A DNA stretch of 64,000 nt from Pyrrhoderma lamaoense. Lineage: Eukaryota > Basidiomycota > Agaricomycetes > Hymenochaetales > Hymenochaetaceae. This document shows, piece by piece, positions 26,354-38,270 of this stretch (the stretch's first letter is position 1; each line of letters starts with the position of its first letter). The stretch spans positions 434,001 through 498,000 of the forward strand of contig NBAZ01000002.1 in assembly GCA_002794735.1 (NCBI GenBank). Direction: 5' to 3'. Under the pieces are notes generated by a model that was not told the DNA's origin, ran no database searches, and saw nothing but the letters and a program-made list of their open reading frames with translations. A program made the position numbers and the translations under genes.

Positions 26354-27328
26354 CCTTTTGTGTAATATTGAAATGAGTAAGTAGTCGAATAATGGCTTGA
26401 GAAACAAAGTGTTGTAGTCGCCTCAATCTGAGTTTAAATTTTAAGGTTTAGCTTGAATTGCTAATCTTCCCTAAGACAACACTGCAATGTTTCACTCACT
26501 CTTGAGGGCCGTCGTGTACACCGTTGGCCCTGCACAAGGCACGGTGCTTTGATAGGTTTTCTGCTTTGGAGGACTATGAAAAATAGAATCCATTTAGCAA
26601 GTCTTGCAAGATAAAATAAACTGATATTCATTGATAGTTCTCCCTTTGTGCTCCGTTTGAGCCATTATATGGGAAGAAGCATGTCTGTACTATCGGAGAA
26701 TACAACTACAACTCACCTCAGCGAGGATCGCAGTATTTACATCGGTTGCATGATCAATATAAAAGGCATGCGAATTAGATGTATTAGGTCGTGCCATTCC
26801 TTAGTATTAACGGGTGTTGTAGATATCTCTGGCCAGTATTCTGAGATTGGAGTTTTAAATATGTAAAAAGATGTGAAATTGTTTACGGAGCGGATATTAT
26901 AGATGTGTGGGGATGAAAAGAAAAAAAGAAAAAAGAAAAAAAAATGTGAGCGTTACAGCCACATTACATACTAACGCGTTATAAAATCGCTTACTAAGCT
27001 CAAAACCTGAAATTTTACTATCATATGCATGCAAATTCTCCTCATGAGAAGACTGGTTATTGTTAGAAGCTGGTGACTGTGAATAATGATTTGATATTGA
27101 TACACAGATTTCTATAGTATCAAAAAAATCGAAGCAATAAATTTAAAAGCAATAATTTATATTATTATTTATTATAATTTTTTTTCTCGGATTACATGTC
27201 ATTGACTATTCTGGACTCGTTCACGTCATCATGTGCACATTGACAATCTTCCTCACTCAAAGTTTCAAGAGCATTTATCCTTAGTAAAGATGCTCTTACA
27301 CTTGTTTACAGATATAAAATAAGCCGTC
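26354..27328. other. Divergent intergenic region, unknown gene/HAL2
   Basis: About 1 kb between two divergent genes, AT-rich with a strongly A/T tract at 27120-27185. Both promoters should lie here. No coding or RNA gene recognised. Confidence 0.5.
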
Positions 27329-28700
27329 ATGTCTCTAGCGTACGCTCTTGAGAAGGAAGTTGCGATATCCGCAGTTCTGCGCGCTTGTCATCTAACATCT
27401 TCCATTTTCAATAAACTTGTCAAGGATGAGCGCCTAACGAAAGGTGATAAGTCTCCAGTAACCGGTTTGTAGGCTTTAGCAATCTATATCAAACGATATA
27501 ATCATTGAACTCATATTATTATAATCATCCTTGGTAAACGAATTTCGAAACTAAAAAATGGGTTTTACACAGTTGGAGATTTTTCCGCTCAAGCGGTTGT
27601 GAACACCATTCTTTCGCGAGCTTTTCCTGGCGACAAGATTGTAGGGGAGGAAGATGCATCCGTCCTACGCGAAGAGGCGAATAACACCTTGCGAGGACGC
27701 GTTGTCGAACTTGCAAACCAGGCTTTGACCGCGGACCTTGCACCAGGAGATAACGTACAGTGGGGTATTGGCCCTAATAGTCAACGATCTGCAGAAGAGC
27801 TTCTCGATGCTATTGATCGTGGTAACTTTGAAGGAGGAAGCAAAGGCCGTAAGTTTTTTCTCCTACCTCTCGTAATGCGCCTTGTCTGATGGTGGATTAC
27901 CTGTAACAAAGGGATGTGGACGTTAGATCCCATTGACGGTACGAAGGGGTTCTTGCGCGGTGAACAGTATGCTGTGTGCTTAGCATTCCTTGTCGACTCT
28001 CTGGTCCAAGTCGGGGTCATTGGTTGTCCAAATCTGCCTCTTGATCCCTCCAAACCCGATGGCCAAAAAGGATGTCTTTTCATTGCAGTGCGTGGGCAAG
28101 GAACAGAACAAGTAAATCTCCAGTTAACAATATGAATAATCTTGCTAATCTTCCTCATTATCGTATAACTTATAGCGTTCACTTACTAATTCCCAACTCA
28201 CGCCAATCCGTATCCCATCGATTAAAGATGAGGACATCAACTTCCTTGAATCTGTTGAGGCTGGTCATTCTTCTCATGGCTTCAACGAACGTGTTGCCCG
28301 AATTCTGAAAATCACACGAGAACCGACTCGCATGGATAGCCAAGCGAAGTATTGCGCGTTAGCGAGGGGAGATGGCGGAGTTTATCTCCGTATGCCTGTT
28401 GGGTCGGGTTATCGCGAAAAGATTTGGGTAAGTAGCTCCTAAATTTTCAAATCATGAGATCTGGTCTCTTATCACGTACTTCCAACTATGGACACATACT
28501 TTCTTTTAAAGGATCATGCAGCAGGATCCTTAATCGTAGAGGAGGCTGGTGGTGTAGTTACAGATTCACGAGGGCAGTTCTTGAATTTTGGTCTTGGACG
28601 TGACTTAGGAGAAAATTTTGGCGTGGTCGGAGCTAGTAAAGCTTTTCATAGCAAGGTCATTGCTGCCATCCAGAAAGCTAAGGAGGAAGAGGCCAAATAA
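27329..28700 (+). CDS. MET22: 3'(2'),5'-bisphosphate nucleotidase
   Basis: Hydrolyses 3'-phosphoadenosine 5'-phosphate (PAP) and PAPS to AMP/APS, removing an inhibitor made during sulfate assimilation; in yeast (HAL2/MET22) it is the Na+/Li+-sensitive target linked to salt tolerance. Five exons: 27329-27464, 27573-27848, 27912-28111, 28176-28427, 28512-28700; 350 residues, the usual length. All phases agree, so the gene is intact. Metal-binding signature of the inositol-monophosphatase superfamily is complete: IVGEEDAS, then WTLDPIDGTKGFLRG, then W/DHAAGSLIVEEAGG across the last intron. Starts MSLAYALEKEVAISAV, typical of the family. Confidence 0.95.
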
Positions 28701-29094
28701 GCGGGGGAAGTGAGTGTATCTCCACGAGTAAATTCGGACCGGCGGGACACATTTACAATTAGTGTATCTCAAATGGTATGATGCAAGTCCCCATATTTTT
28801 TTGTAATTCACCTCTCGAGACTATAATCTTGATGTTCACCTTATAAAGTGGAAGAGTTCTCAAACGAACAAATGGTGAAATTAGGGAGCGTTGAGGATAG
28901 CTCATAATCGAAATGCTATTGTTTAAACAGGGTAATAAATTACCATCATGGTCAGAAGCAATGATATATCTTCGAAATTACAAATGTGTCTCATTACCAA
29001 GCTTTTCATATGCTTTGTGAAATTTAATGCATAAATACAAGCGTGGAATGTTGGGTCTTCCCTTTTTACACGTGAAAGGCTCTTCGTTACACCT
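28701..29094. other. Intergenic region HAL2/DUF2236 gene
   Basis: About 0.4 kb between two co-oriented genes: the HAL2 terminator side and the promoter of the next gene. No other element seen. Confidence 0.5.
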
Positions 29095-31274
29095 ATGTAT
29101 CTCGCTCACCCACAAACAATTGAGTTTCTCTCGACTCTGATCTCTAGATCCCCACGTCTACCCTACTCTAAGGTGTATCTTGCCTCTACAGTCTTTGCGA
29201 TTTATCTCTTGCTTGTTCGACTTCTACGTTTTCGCCGTGTCTCAGTATTGAAGAAAAAATATGGTCTATATTCTACTACTGCTCCAAAGCAAAGTACCAG
29301 TTTCAATGCAGAATATGCCGGAAGGCCAGATTTAAAGCTTACGCCTGAAGAAGCCCAAAAGATTGTTCATGATCTTACTCAGCTTGAGATGCCCGGACTG
29401 TCTCGCACTGCTACGACATTAGCACTTTTCAAAACATATGCAATAGTGAGCGATACATACTGGACCATGCATCAAGTATCATGTATGCTAATCGACTTGT
29501 TACATATCGACGCATTAGCCATCTATATCTGAGATCCTTCTTGGATCTGGACAGCTTTCTACATCGGCCAATGTTGCAAGGAGGGTGGCGGATGTGAGTA
29601 TCCATCTAGCCTCTCCAGTAACTGTAGATTAAAGGTTGGCCATTGGACGTGGGCTTTAGACGACGGTCCTGCTTTCCGTACCAGTCACTTGTCCATGGGT
29701 TGATTGCTCAAGAATGAACTTGGCACCCAAAGAAGTTGACTCCCGTGGCGCTTTAGCAATTGCCCGTATCAACTGGTTACACTCACATTGGCCTTCCATC
29801 GTAAGATTTACAGTCATCTGACTCGTTAATACTCCCTTTTGATCCACTGAAACATGTACTTGTAAAGAGGAATGATGATTACGTCTATACGTTATCACTT
29901 TTTGTATTGGAACCTATTGTGCGTTTTCTTCTGGTCGTCGTCAATTGAATTTAACTGACTCAGTCTGATTATACATATAATCTTTGCAAATATGCATGAC
30001 GTAGCGCTGGACAAAGAAGTTCGGGTGGCGGGATATGCTTCCGGTGGAAAGAGAAGTATGGCACTCAAGATTGAATTGCGGATAAGGGCACTCGCTCACT
30101 TGAGTATATTACACCTTCTCACAGGCTTATTTTGTACTCTGGAGAGAAATTGGTTTGCGGATGAATATAAGGGATATCCCCGAAACTCTTGAAGAGCTCT
30201 TGGAATGGAGTACGGTAGGTCTTGGTTATCTAAGCCAGTCATAGAGTATACCTCCTGATTCTTTGTGATAAAAGAACTACGAAGAGACAAATATGATCCC
30301 TGCAAAAAGTAATTTCGAAGTCGGTATGCATACATTGAACCTCCTCCAGGACCTCTTCCCCAAAACATTCGGTGTCAGCGCTTTCTTCCAACAGATTATT
30401 ATTAGTCTGTTAGAAGAAAGAGTAAGAGCTGCATTCATGTTCGTTATCTCCGTGGATTGATATTCTACAATTGGTTCTTTGACTGAAACTCGAAAACTTG
30501 ATATGTTTCATCTATTCATATAGGCTTCCACCTCCATCTAGCTTCGTGCGGAGTATCACAACGGGACTGGTAAACTTAATCGCATATAGAAACCGATACT
30601 TGAGTCTCCCGCGCGTCACTAGGGTTTTATTTTTCACTTCAGATTTATCAGGGGAACAACTAAGAAATCCACTTCCCCGCATGCATCTGGTTCCAGTCAC
30701 GTAAGAATTTTCTTCTGTCCCTTCTTTTTATCCTATCTTCATGACTTGATATCTCTTTGGATCCGCTCTTAACGATATATCGATACTAACTATCAAAACC
30801 ACTATGTGTAGGCCCCAGAAAGAACCATGGTACGAGCCAGAAAGAACGGGGTTTAGGCGTCTGATAGAGAGTGTAAAAGTAAACTTGGGTCTTAGTGATT
30901 CAAGTACAATACCGGGGCTGAAGTATAAAAGTGAGGGATTTAGACTAGAAGAATGTGTAAGTCTTATTACTTTTATTTTGGTACTTCAAGCCGGTACACT
31001 GTCTTTCTATTTTAAAATATTCCATCCGGAGCGTTGATACTTACTCTGATGGTATTTTTTGGTCTGTTCCCATAATATTCTGCTTATGACTAATTTGCCA
31101 CGTTCCTTTATGACCTAAAGGGGCCTGTTGCGTTGGAACAAAGTAAGTAGGCCTCATTCTCCCTTAGACCTGTGTTTGGCACTAACTAGTAATTGAATAG
31201 CTGGACATGAGGAGGTAATGAGGATGGCCGCTGCAATGCAAGGTTGTCCTGTAAGTGGTGCCTGGGCACGTTAG
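29095..31274 (+). CDS. DUF2236 (mpaB/rubber-oxygenase-like) membrane-anchored protein
   Basis: Member of the ER-bound oxygenase mpaB/B'/rubber oxygenase family, which includes a haem-type oxygenase fold; MpaB' cleaves a farnesyl chain in mycophenolic acid synthesis, but the substrate here is unknown. Eleven exons: 29095-29445, 29519-29593, 29660-29800, 29868-29918, 30005-30055, 30125-30214, 30275-30438, 30524-30700, 30812-30956, 31121-31142, 31201-31274; 446 residues with consistent phases. A membrane segment lies at about residues 25-45 (VYLASTVFAIYLLLVRLL). Conserved blocks: ALFKTYAIPSISEILLGSGQ, ALAIARINWLHSHWP, DYVYTLSLFVLEPIRW, AYFVLWREIGLRMNIRDIP and C-terminal GHEEVMRMAAAMQGCPVSGA. Exon 10 is only 22 nt. 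No biosynthetic partners lie beside it, so a role in secondary metabolism is not supported by context. Confidence 0.88.
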
Positions 31275-33257
31275 ATACGAGGAGGACACATAAGCATCTG
31301 GAGATGAAAGTTTTACTGTTTAGAGTTTTGTGAAAATAAGTATAACAACTACACGTATGAGGAGATTCTTATCATATGCACTATTCCTTTCCGTTAAATA
31401 CTACGAAGTCTCATTCTCAGACTTACTTATTTTTAGTGACAGCTTTCATCCTAATTACTCGGAGTCTACCAACGCCCGTGTGTGTAGTGAGGGAATCACA
31501 CAATTCAGCCACTCCCGCGTCATGTAGATGTAAATCCCGCAGTAAATGTGTATGTGCTGGCAGGCACATTAATTTTGAGCGTAGCCCTTTGTAATTTTAG
31601 CTAGATGTAACTTATCTCTGTAAAGATGCTTTTCAGGAAGTGTGTCTCAGCCAAAAGATTGTGGCATTGGTCTGGACTAGTGAACTGAAAACGAACTACT
31701 ACTTGAGGGAAAATTTGAGTTGGGCTCACGGGAAGCGCCGAACCGCTCCTTTTCCAGGTTACACGCATTATGGATGATAGATTTCCTCAAGAAGTTGAAA
31801 AACTAGATGTGATTCAAGGGTATGGAAATCTATATGATATAAGTGAGGAGAGTTACTCTTACCAACATATATGGCTGACACTGCTAGTCTACTTCGGAGA
31901 GAATAGACATAATTAACGGGTGCAATTGGTGATCTCTTTTCAATATTAGGTCTCATACATGAAATTTCCCTGAGATGTGCGACAGATGGTACGAGAGGTA
32001 ATTGAAAGTACTTATAGAGACAATTTTGGACTTTCTGCAATCGAATTGTGTTACGTCCTGAGTAGATGTGGCTCTATGAAATTTACCTTATTGACAGCGC
32101 TTACATATCACCTCTCGTGCTTTTTGCCATCGTGGGAGTAACAATATAAGTCTGGAGGGTGCTTACGATCTAGTCTACGCATCTGTTCCCCTGATACATA
32201 TATCATTCCATGCTAATGTCATGATTCGGGATCAAATTCCATGAATTGTCATAGAATGTTCGGAAGTGGGTACCAAATATATGAGACATATAGTTTATAT
32301 GTATTTTATGCAAAAAAAGCTTCTCACATCTTCCCTCTACACCCCTATTTTATAAGCGATCAGCAGGTGCCTCTCACTGCACAGGCCATGTGAACTACTC
32401 TGCCAACAACCTGCGACTAGCTGTAAGAGCTAGATGCCTGAACTCAGTGAATGTGACTGCGGAAATCCGGGTATATGAAGAAGAAGTGATAAAACCCACT
32501 GGCAGTTGCGATGAAGCTCCGATTCCTGAGAAGTGAAAACTATAGTTCAACCGCGGGCAATTTGAATTGAAAATACGAAGATCAAGTCGTTTAATTTTGA
32601 TACAATTGGATATTTTTGGACGTTTCGGTGTACTTATTGATGTTCGCATATATGTTATGCATCTACTAGCACTGGAGCCATATTCTAAAATGGACGTACT
32701 GGCGATTTATGACGTGCCAATCGTTGGCCTCAATGAATATAGGAACTGCCCCGAGTTCCGGGTATCCTCTCTTCTCTGCGTCCAGAACCTAAAAACTAGA
32801 CTCGGAAATATCTGTGAGCACAATAAGCGTTGATTGGGTTCTCTCTCTGGTTTCCTCTCGACCCTCTCATCGGGACCGTGTTCTGGGCAACCACCATCTC
32901 GTAGCCTCCCAAGCAATAACTTGAACCAAGATCAAAGGAAATCTCTTGTGGCACACGATCAAGGTGATTTCCGGTAGCCCGTACTCTTACCGTTACAAAT
33001 CGACGTGGCTATCACTAGACTTCTATCACATTGTCCTGGACCCCTCTACCCCTTGTTAGTGTTACTCACCCTCTTGTCTACTCCCGGGGAATCTGTTTCC
33101 TCTTCTTCTGCCCTCAGGGCTTGGAGCGTTGTTAATATCTTGCTCCGTGATTGTAGCTAAATCAATTTATATATAAACTCCCACTAACATAAAAGTACAG
33201 TGAAGCCTAGGCTAGACTAGATATTTCTCCTGTAGTCCTCTAGTCTTGAGTTCGACC
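31275..33257. other. Intergenic region, about 2 kb, nothing recognised
   Basis: AT-rich sequence between the DUF2236 gene and GH30. Short frames occur on both strands but lack splice support or recognisable motifs. It should hold the GH30 promoter at its right end. Confidence 0.5.
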
Positions 33258-35807
33258 ATGCGCCTCCCGCTACTATTCTCCCTATGTGTAGCGAAGAGCG
33301 TCTTCTCACAACAAATCTATGACATTGTATGTTTTTGCTTCTTTTTCTATCTTTAACTTCACGTTTCTAAGTTTTCTCCGACCATACCATTTATGTACTG
33401 TGATAGTACTCTACTACATGGAATCGTGGAACCCTTTTCACATACCAGAACTTATCGCCAAATCCTATCAATTTTGTCACACCAGGCGCCATTGGAAGTG
33501 CCGACATTGTTGTTGATGACAGTTCAACATATCAATCTATCTGGGGCTTTGGTGCATCTCTAAGTAACTATAAGCTAGGTTCTATGAAGTACGCATCGTG
33601 CTAACCATGTATTCTACCCCACAGCGGACTCTTCTGCACAACTCCTAAGTAATCTTAAAGTTAGATCATTCTAAATCATTCTAATTTAGAAGTTGTGGAG
33701 TGCTGGTTCGCTGATCACACTTGATTTCAGACACAAAATCCTGCTAATTATTGGAGTCTTCTTGGATATCTCTTCTCACGTATGTTCTTCCGATTCTCTA
33801 TATGGAAATGTGGCATATGCTCAGATTCTCTTCTTTTCCGATTCATCCTCTAAAGCTACCGATGGAGCAGGGGCTGCTGGGCTATCATACCTCCGTGTCC
33901 CGCTTGGAGCTAGTGACTTTTCTGCGAAATGTCGGTACTCATGATTGTACTCTATCGTATCAAATTATTGAACAACTATTTCAAAAGTGTATAGTTATGA
34001 TGATACTAGCGGAGATACATCATTTAATAGCTTCAACATCAATGCTGCGCCCTCATACGTCTTTTCCACGATCCAAGACATCAAATCGATCAACAATATC
34101 CTTCGGATTCATATTGTACCATGGTCTCCGGTATGTGATTTATATAATAATCATCTGCATGGTACTGATCATACCCAAAAGCCTGGATGGATGAAATCTT
34201 CAGGAACTATGGATGGAGGCTCGCTATCATCAGCTTATGTCAGCATTTGTAAGTTCATCTAAGATTTTGAATAAAATATAAACACTCAAGCCCACTGTAA
34301 AGATGCCAATTATCTACTCAAGTGTGTACAAGGTTTCAGCAGCCAGGGAGCTACGCCATATGCTATCTCAATCCAAGTACGATACAGCTTTTTCCGCAGT
34401 TGTAGAAGTTGTATATGATGCTAACGCTGATTCACAGAACGAACCCCTGAATAGCAACCCAACATATCCGACAGCATTAGTTAGTGTCGCACAGGAGGCG
34501 CAGATTGGTACAGCACTCCGGACCCTGCTTAATAATAATGGATTCTCCGGCGTCAAAATAATAGGTTATGAACATAACTGGGATAATGCCGGTTCTTACC
34601 CGGTACAGCTTGTGAGTTTTATTCCGTCTTATAGGAAACATGAAGTAGATATATCTTATCCTAAAAATCCGCTAGATGCAACAAGCTGGCAGTGCATTTG
34701 CTGGAGTAGCGTTCCATTGTTATGCCGGAGACGTTTCCGAACAAGATACGTTCCATACACAGTTCCCTACGAAGGAGATATACTTCACGGAGTGCTCTGG
34801 TGTGATTGGATCTGACTGGTGGAGTGACATCAAGGTTAGCTCGTTCCTTTGTAATTTATCCTTGTTCCTATGTGACTAAATCGTATGAACAAATTTATCC
34901 TTATAGTGGTATATGGACAACCTGTAAGTCCTTGGACTATAAATGATCTATGAACGGGCTCCCTGACGGGAGATGATTTACATGCATTCTTAGGTTCATC
35001 GGTTCTATCACACATAATGCTCATTCAGCATTGATGTGGAATTTGGCTCTTGACGGAAGTGGTCATCCGATCTTACCGACTACCAACAGCTGCGGAGGTG
35101 GTTGTCGGGGTGTAGCTCAGATCAACAGTGATGGCACTTGGAGCGTAAATCAAGAGTGTGAGTACATCTCCCTGTCCAACAAGTCGATTTATACTAAATA
35201 CAGACCTCTCATCTACTTTGTGTGATGACGTATATACAGTTTATTCAATGGCGCAAGCATCTAAAGCTGTTCTTCCTCGAGATGTTGGTGGACCATGGGG
35301 AAGAGGATCGGGGTCTCTGTTGGTGGATCGATGAGTTGGGGACTTGTCGTTGGAGCGTACATGACTGGACGTGTGAATCCATCGGACTGGAACCGGTATT
35401 CGCTTGTCGTGCTCAACTGGTATGACCTCTTTTCTGGCTTTTCACGACTCAAATTAAAATCAAAGTCGTTCTGACCTTCACCACACTTTACGCTTTTACG
35501 TTTTTTATAGGGCGGATAACACGAACGGAAACTGGAACCCACAAAATATCAAGACGACAATTGAATTCCGAGGCATGCAAGCAACATATACCTTCCCGTG
35601 GGGGTGACTACGCTCTGGTGGTATGCTCCTACCACATCTCTCCAGGCCGACGCTACTGCAAATGTGACAGATAACAGAGATGCCAACGACTATGCTGGAG
35701 AAAGTAACGAGAACGAGCAATTTGTTGCTCAGGCTTATCAGAGGAGAGGAGATGGACCTGTCGAGGATGGTGGATGGCTCCGGTTCGTGAAAGGACCTCG
35801 GAACTGA
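33258..35807 (+). CDS. Secreted glycoside hydrolase family 30 (endo-beta-1,6-glucanase/galactanase type)
   Basis: Retaining glycosidase acting on beta-1,6-linked cell-wall glucan or galactan, outside the cell. Fourteen exons: 33258-33326, 33407-33563, 33625-33659, 33731-33779, 33856-33930, 33988-34130, 34182-34248, 34303-34376, 34438-34611, 34676-34834, 34907-34923 (17 nt), 34994-35157, 35240-35419, 35511-35807; about 553 residues. Signal peptide MRLPLLFSLCVAKSVFS. Motifs: YQSIWGFGASLTDSSA, LSYLRVPLGASDFS, IVPWSPPGWMKSSG, acid/base Glu in SIQNEPLN (about 225), nucleophile in IYFTECSG (about 320), and MWNLALDGSGHP. Two frame breaks, each one base short, lie at about 35297-35302 (after PRDVGGPWG) and 35598-35605 (before VTTLWWYAPTTS). 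Both are in exons that otherwise match, so sequencing loss is likelier than decay. Confidence 0.88.
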
Positions 35808-36423
35808 AAAGTTGATATGGAAGAGCTCGTAGAAGCCTTTCATTGAAATTTACTGGGACAACTTGCCTATACAACATCTATACTTCTCCTAGTACATTTA
35901 TGACCCTCTTCTAGTGCATCAGATTGATCCTTACTGAGACTCTTCGTATGCGGGGTGCTTATGGAGAGTTCTTCCAGTATCATTCTCTCATTTTGCCTGG
36001 AAATCTGACTTTCTCTTAAACACGATTTATTTCTCTTCTACCTCCTAATTGTATAATGGCTATTGTCGTTGCTGTGTATACCATCTATTATGTCTTATGT
36101 CCTATAATTTAATAATGATCACATTTTACATAGGTTTAAGTATATATTTATTTATTTCTAGTGCGTGTCGTTGTGATAAGTGTGACTAGACGAGTTGCTT
36201 TTCGAGATCATTCATTATAAGAAGCCATTTCTTGTTTAGGTTATAAGAAACTAGGAATAAAGATCCACATCATGATCACCCTGGTGAAGCATATCAAGTT
36301 AGATTGCCTTTGGACGCATTGAGTGTAGTGTTCGCTGAAAGGTGTTCGTCCATCCCCGCTTGGAAGAACGTGTGCAGACTTCGTGAAAAAAGAGTAGTTA
36401 GATATCTAGAGTTGTATAGTACA
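35808..36423. other. Convergent intergenic region GH30/coiled-coil gene
   Basis: About 0.6 kb of AT-rich sequence holding two 3' ends. No gene seen. Confidence 0.5.
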
Positions 36424-37053
36424 CTAATACTCACTGTCTGACTTTCTCTTAGTTATGGTCCGCATAACTTGTATAGCTTTCTGAACATCCTGAATCTCTT
36501 TCTCTACACTGTCTAGCTCATCTTTCGCACACTCGTATTCCCTTTCCACCTCTTCTAGTTGTTTTTCAAGACGAGAAAGAAGTTTTTTCTGGGTGGTCGA
36601 GAAGCCACTTTGGTGCGCGTGTATAGAGACGACAAGGGAGAGACGTTCATGAGCTTGATCAAAAGCGGCGCGGAGGGAGGTTAGAGCGTTCTGAACCCGT
36701 GCGCGTGGAATCTGTTCATATGAGGATGAGGTGAGAGGTGTCATGCTTAAATCTGGAGTACTTTGATTTCGATGGTTGTGAGGAGGTGATGGAGATGGAG
36801 GTAGGATAACTTCAAAACGAGTGGGGGAATAGACGAGACCCCCCATTCCACTTCTTCCATTTTCTACTGCGGCTGTTCCTCGAGCTTCTTCTAGTGATAA
36901 CGTCGAGGACGGAGTTGACGAAACTGAGCGGTTTCCACTTCTTCCACTTCTTCCCCTTCTTGTTGAACGCATTGATCTGGATCGGCGATGGTATGACGGA
37001 GGACAGCTCGGACTTGAGGAGAAAACGGACGAGATAGGAGTATAACGTGCCAT
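36424..37053 (-). CDS. Coiled-coil protein of unknown function, Ser/Arg-rich N-terminus
   Basis: Single-exon frame of 209 residues. An upstream in-frame extension exists, but the ATG at 37053 (MARYTPISSVFSSSPS) begins the normal composition and sits at the edge of the divergent promoter. Residues 1-60 are Ser/Arg-rich (RRSRSMRSTRRGRSGRSGNR), 60-110 Pro/Ser-rich, and 120-205 form a predicted coiled coil (KKLLSRLEKQLEEVEREYE, DELDSVEKEIQDVQKAI). It is divergent from another coiled-coil gene 365 bp away. No family recognised. Partnership with the neighbour is possible but only inferred. Confidence 0.6.
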   Translation of the reverse strand: MARYTPISSVFSSSPSCPPSYHRRSRSMRSTRRGRSGRSGNRSVSSTPSSTLSLEEARGTAAVENGRSGMGGLVYSPTRFEVILPPSPSPPHNHRNQSTPDLSMTPLTSSSYEQIPRARVQNALTSLRAAFDQAHERLSLVVSIHAHQSGFSTTQKKLLSRLEKQLEEVEREYECAKDELDSVEKEIQDVQKAIQVMRTITKRKSDSEY

Positions 37054-37418
37054 ATTAGCGATGAGATAAACTATGTACCTAACGCTCAGAGTAAACAGAA
37101 TTGTGCAATGGGCTTGAGTTTTTGCAGCTTGATACTGATGTTTTGTGAGATGAATAGACCTGGTGTTGGCTGCCAGCCACTGACACGATATCGGTGAAGT
37201 AGAATACAATGCTAGGTCATAGTACACGTTTCTGACAGTCACAGTATTTGGATGTTAGCCGGATGTAAACCGAGCCCCAGTATTGAGATTGGACCATATA
37301 TGTTAGCTCAAGTAACAAGTGTCTTAACAATAGTCCAACACAACTAATCGCAGAGTAGTACAATTCAAGCCTATCTTCTCCCAAGTTTTACTATCCCCAA
37401 AGCCACCAATAATTCACT
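37054..37418. promoter_or_regulatory. Divergent promoter region between two coiled-coil genes
   Basis: 365 bp shared upstream region of two divergent genes that both encode short coiled-coil proteins, which may permit coregulation. No specific site identified. Confidence 0.4.
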
Positions 37419-38270
37419 ATGGAAGAACCTCTTATAAAATCCCTGACCCATGTACAAAGCTCGTCAGCCACACAAAGCATTCTTAGCCTTGAGATGGCGC
37501 GAGCTTCCGTCCGCCGTCTCAGCAGACAACTTGCATGCATCACTTCCGAGACAGTTGCTGTTGGAGAAGCAGTTGATCGTGCTCAGGATGCTATTGACAA
37601 GAAGTGCAAAGAGATTCGTGCGCTGACACGTAGAGTGGGTGCTCGGAGGAAAGAGCTCGAAAAGCTGAGGAAGAGAAGCGAAAAAGCCAGAAAATTAGCT
37701 GACAAAGGTGTGTAGTCCAAAAATCAAAACTGGGAATTCGCAGCTGAAGCATTTCGTCCAACTTGTAGCTGAAGCTAAGGATGGAAAGAAATCAGAGCTA
37801 CCAGCCACCCCAAGGTCTGGGACAGACGGGGTGAATACGACATTTGTAAGCCACTAGTTCTAAGGACATGCATTGAGCTTAGAACCACTTTTCAACTCCA
37901 GGCAACCGAAGACATGTCCATAGTCACCACAACAGATTTTTCCGCAAGATGCGTACGCCCAGCTCTCTACGAGATAAGGAATATCGTTTCTCCTGTAGCT
38001 TCTCCTCGTAAGCGCAAGAGATTCGCAGAGTTCTGGGATGAGAACGAGAACAACAAATTGTTACAGCACAACACAGAAAATGACGAGGGCGCTGCACACG
38101 GCGATAAGCGTGCACGAACGGATTCGCTTCACACAGTAGCTGAGAATGACGCAGAGTTGGAAACGATAAAAGAGAGTAAGGAATCAATGGGTAACCTAAC
38201 GAGCTCACCATGCTTCGCACAAACACCGATCATGTTGAATCATGCTTGGGGAACAGACATCTCTTTTTGA
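37419..38270 (+). CDS. Coiled-coil protein with putative nuclear localisation signal
   Basis: Three exons: 37419-37707, 37769-37845, 37902-38270; 244 residues, phases consistent. Residues 25-100 form a basic coiled coil (LSLEMARASVRRLSRQLA, AIDKKCKEIRALTRRVGARR). A linker follows, then PRKRKRFAEFWDENEN, a good monopartite NLS. The C-terminus is acidic and polar and ends AWGTDISF. An alternative acceptor at 37744 is rejected because it leads to an early stop. No family recognised; likely nuclear. Confidence 0.65.

Noticed and set aside
29095..31274. Cytochrome P450 as first reading of this gene (N-terminal anchor plus aromatic motifs)
   Set aside because: No FxxGxRxCxG haem-Cys motif; the exon blocks match DUF2236/mpaB throughout.
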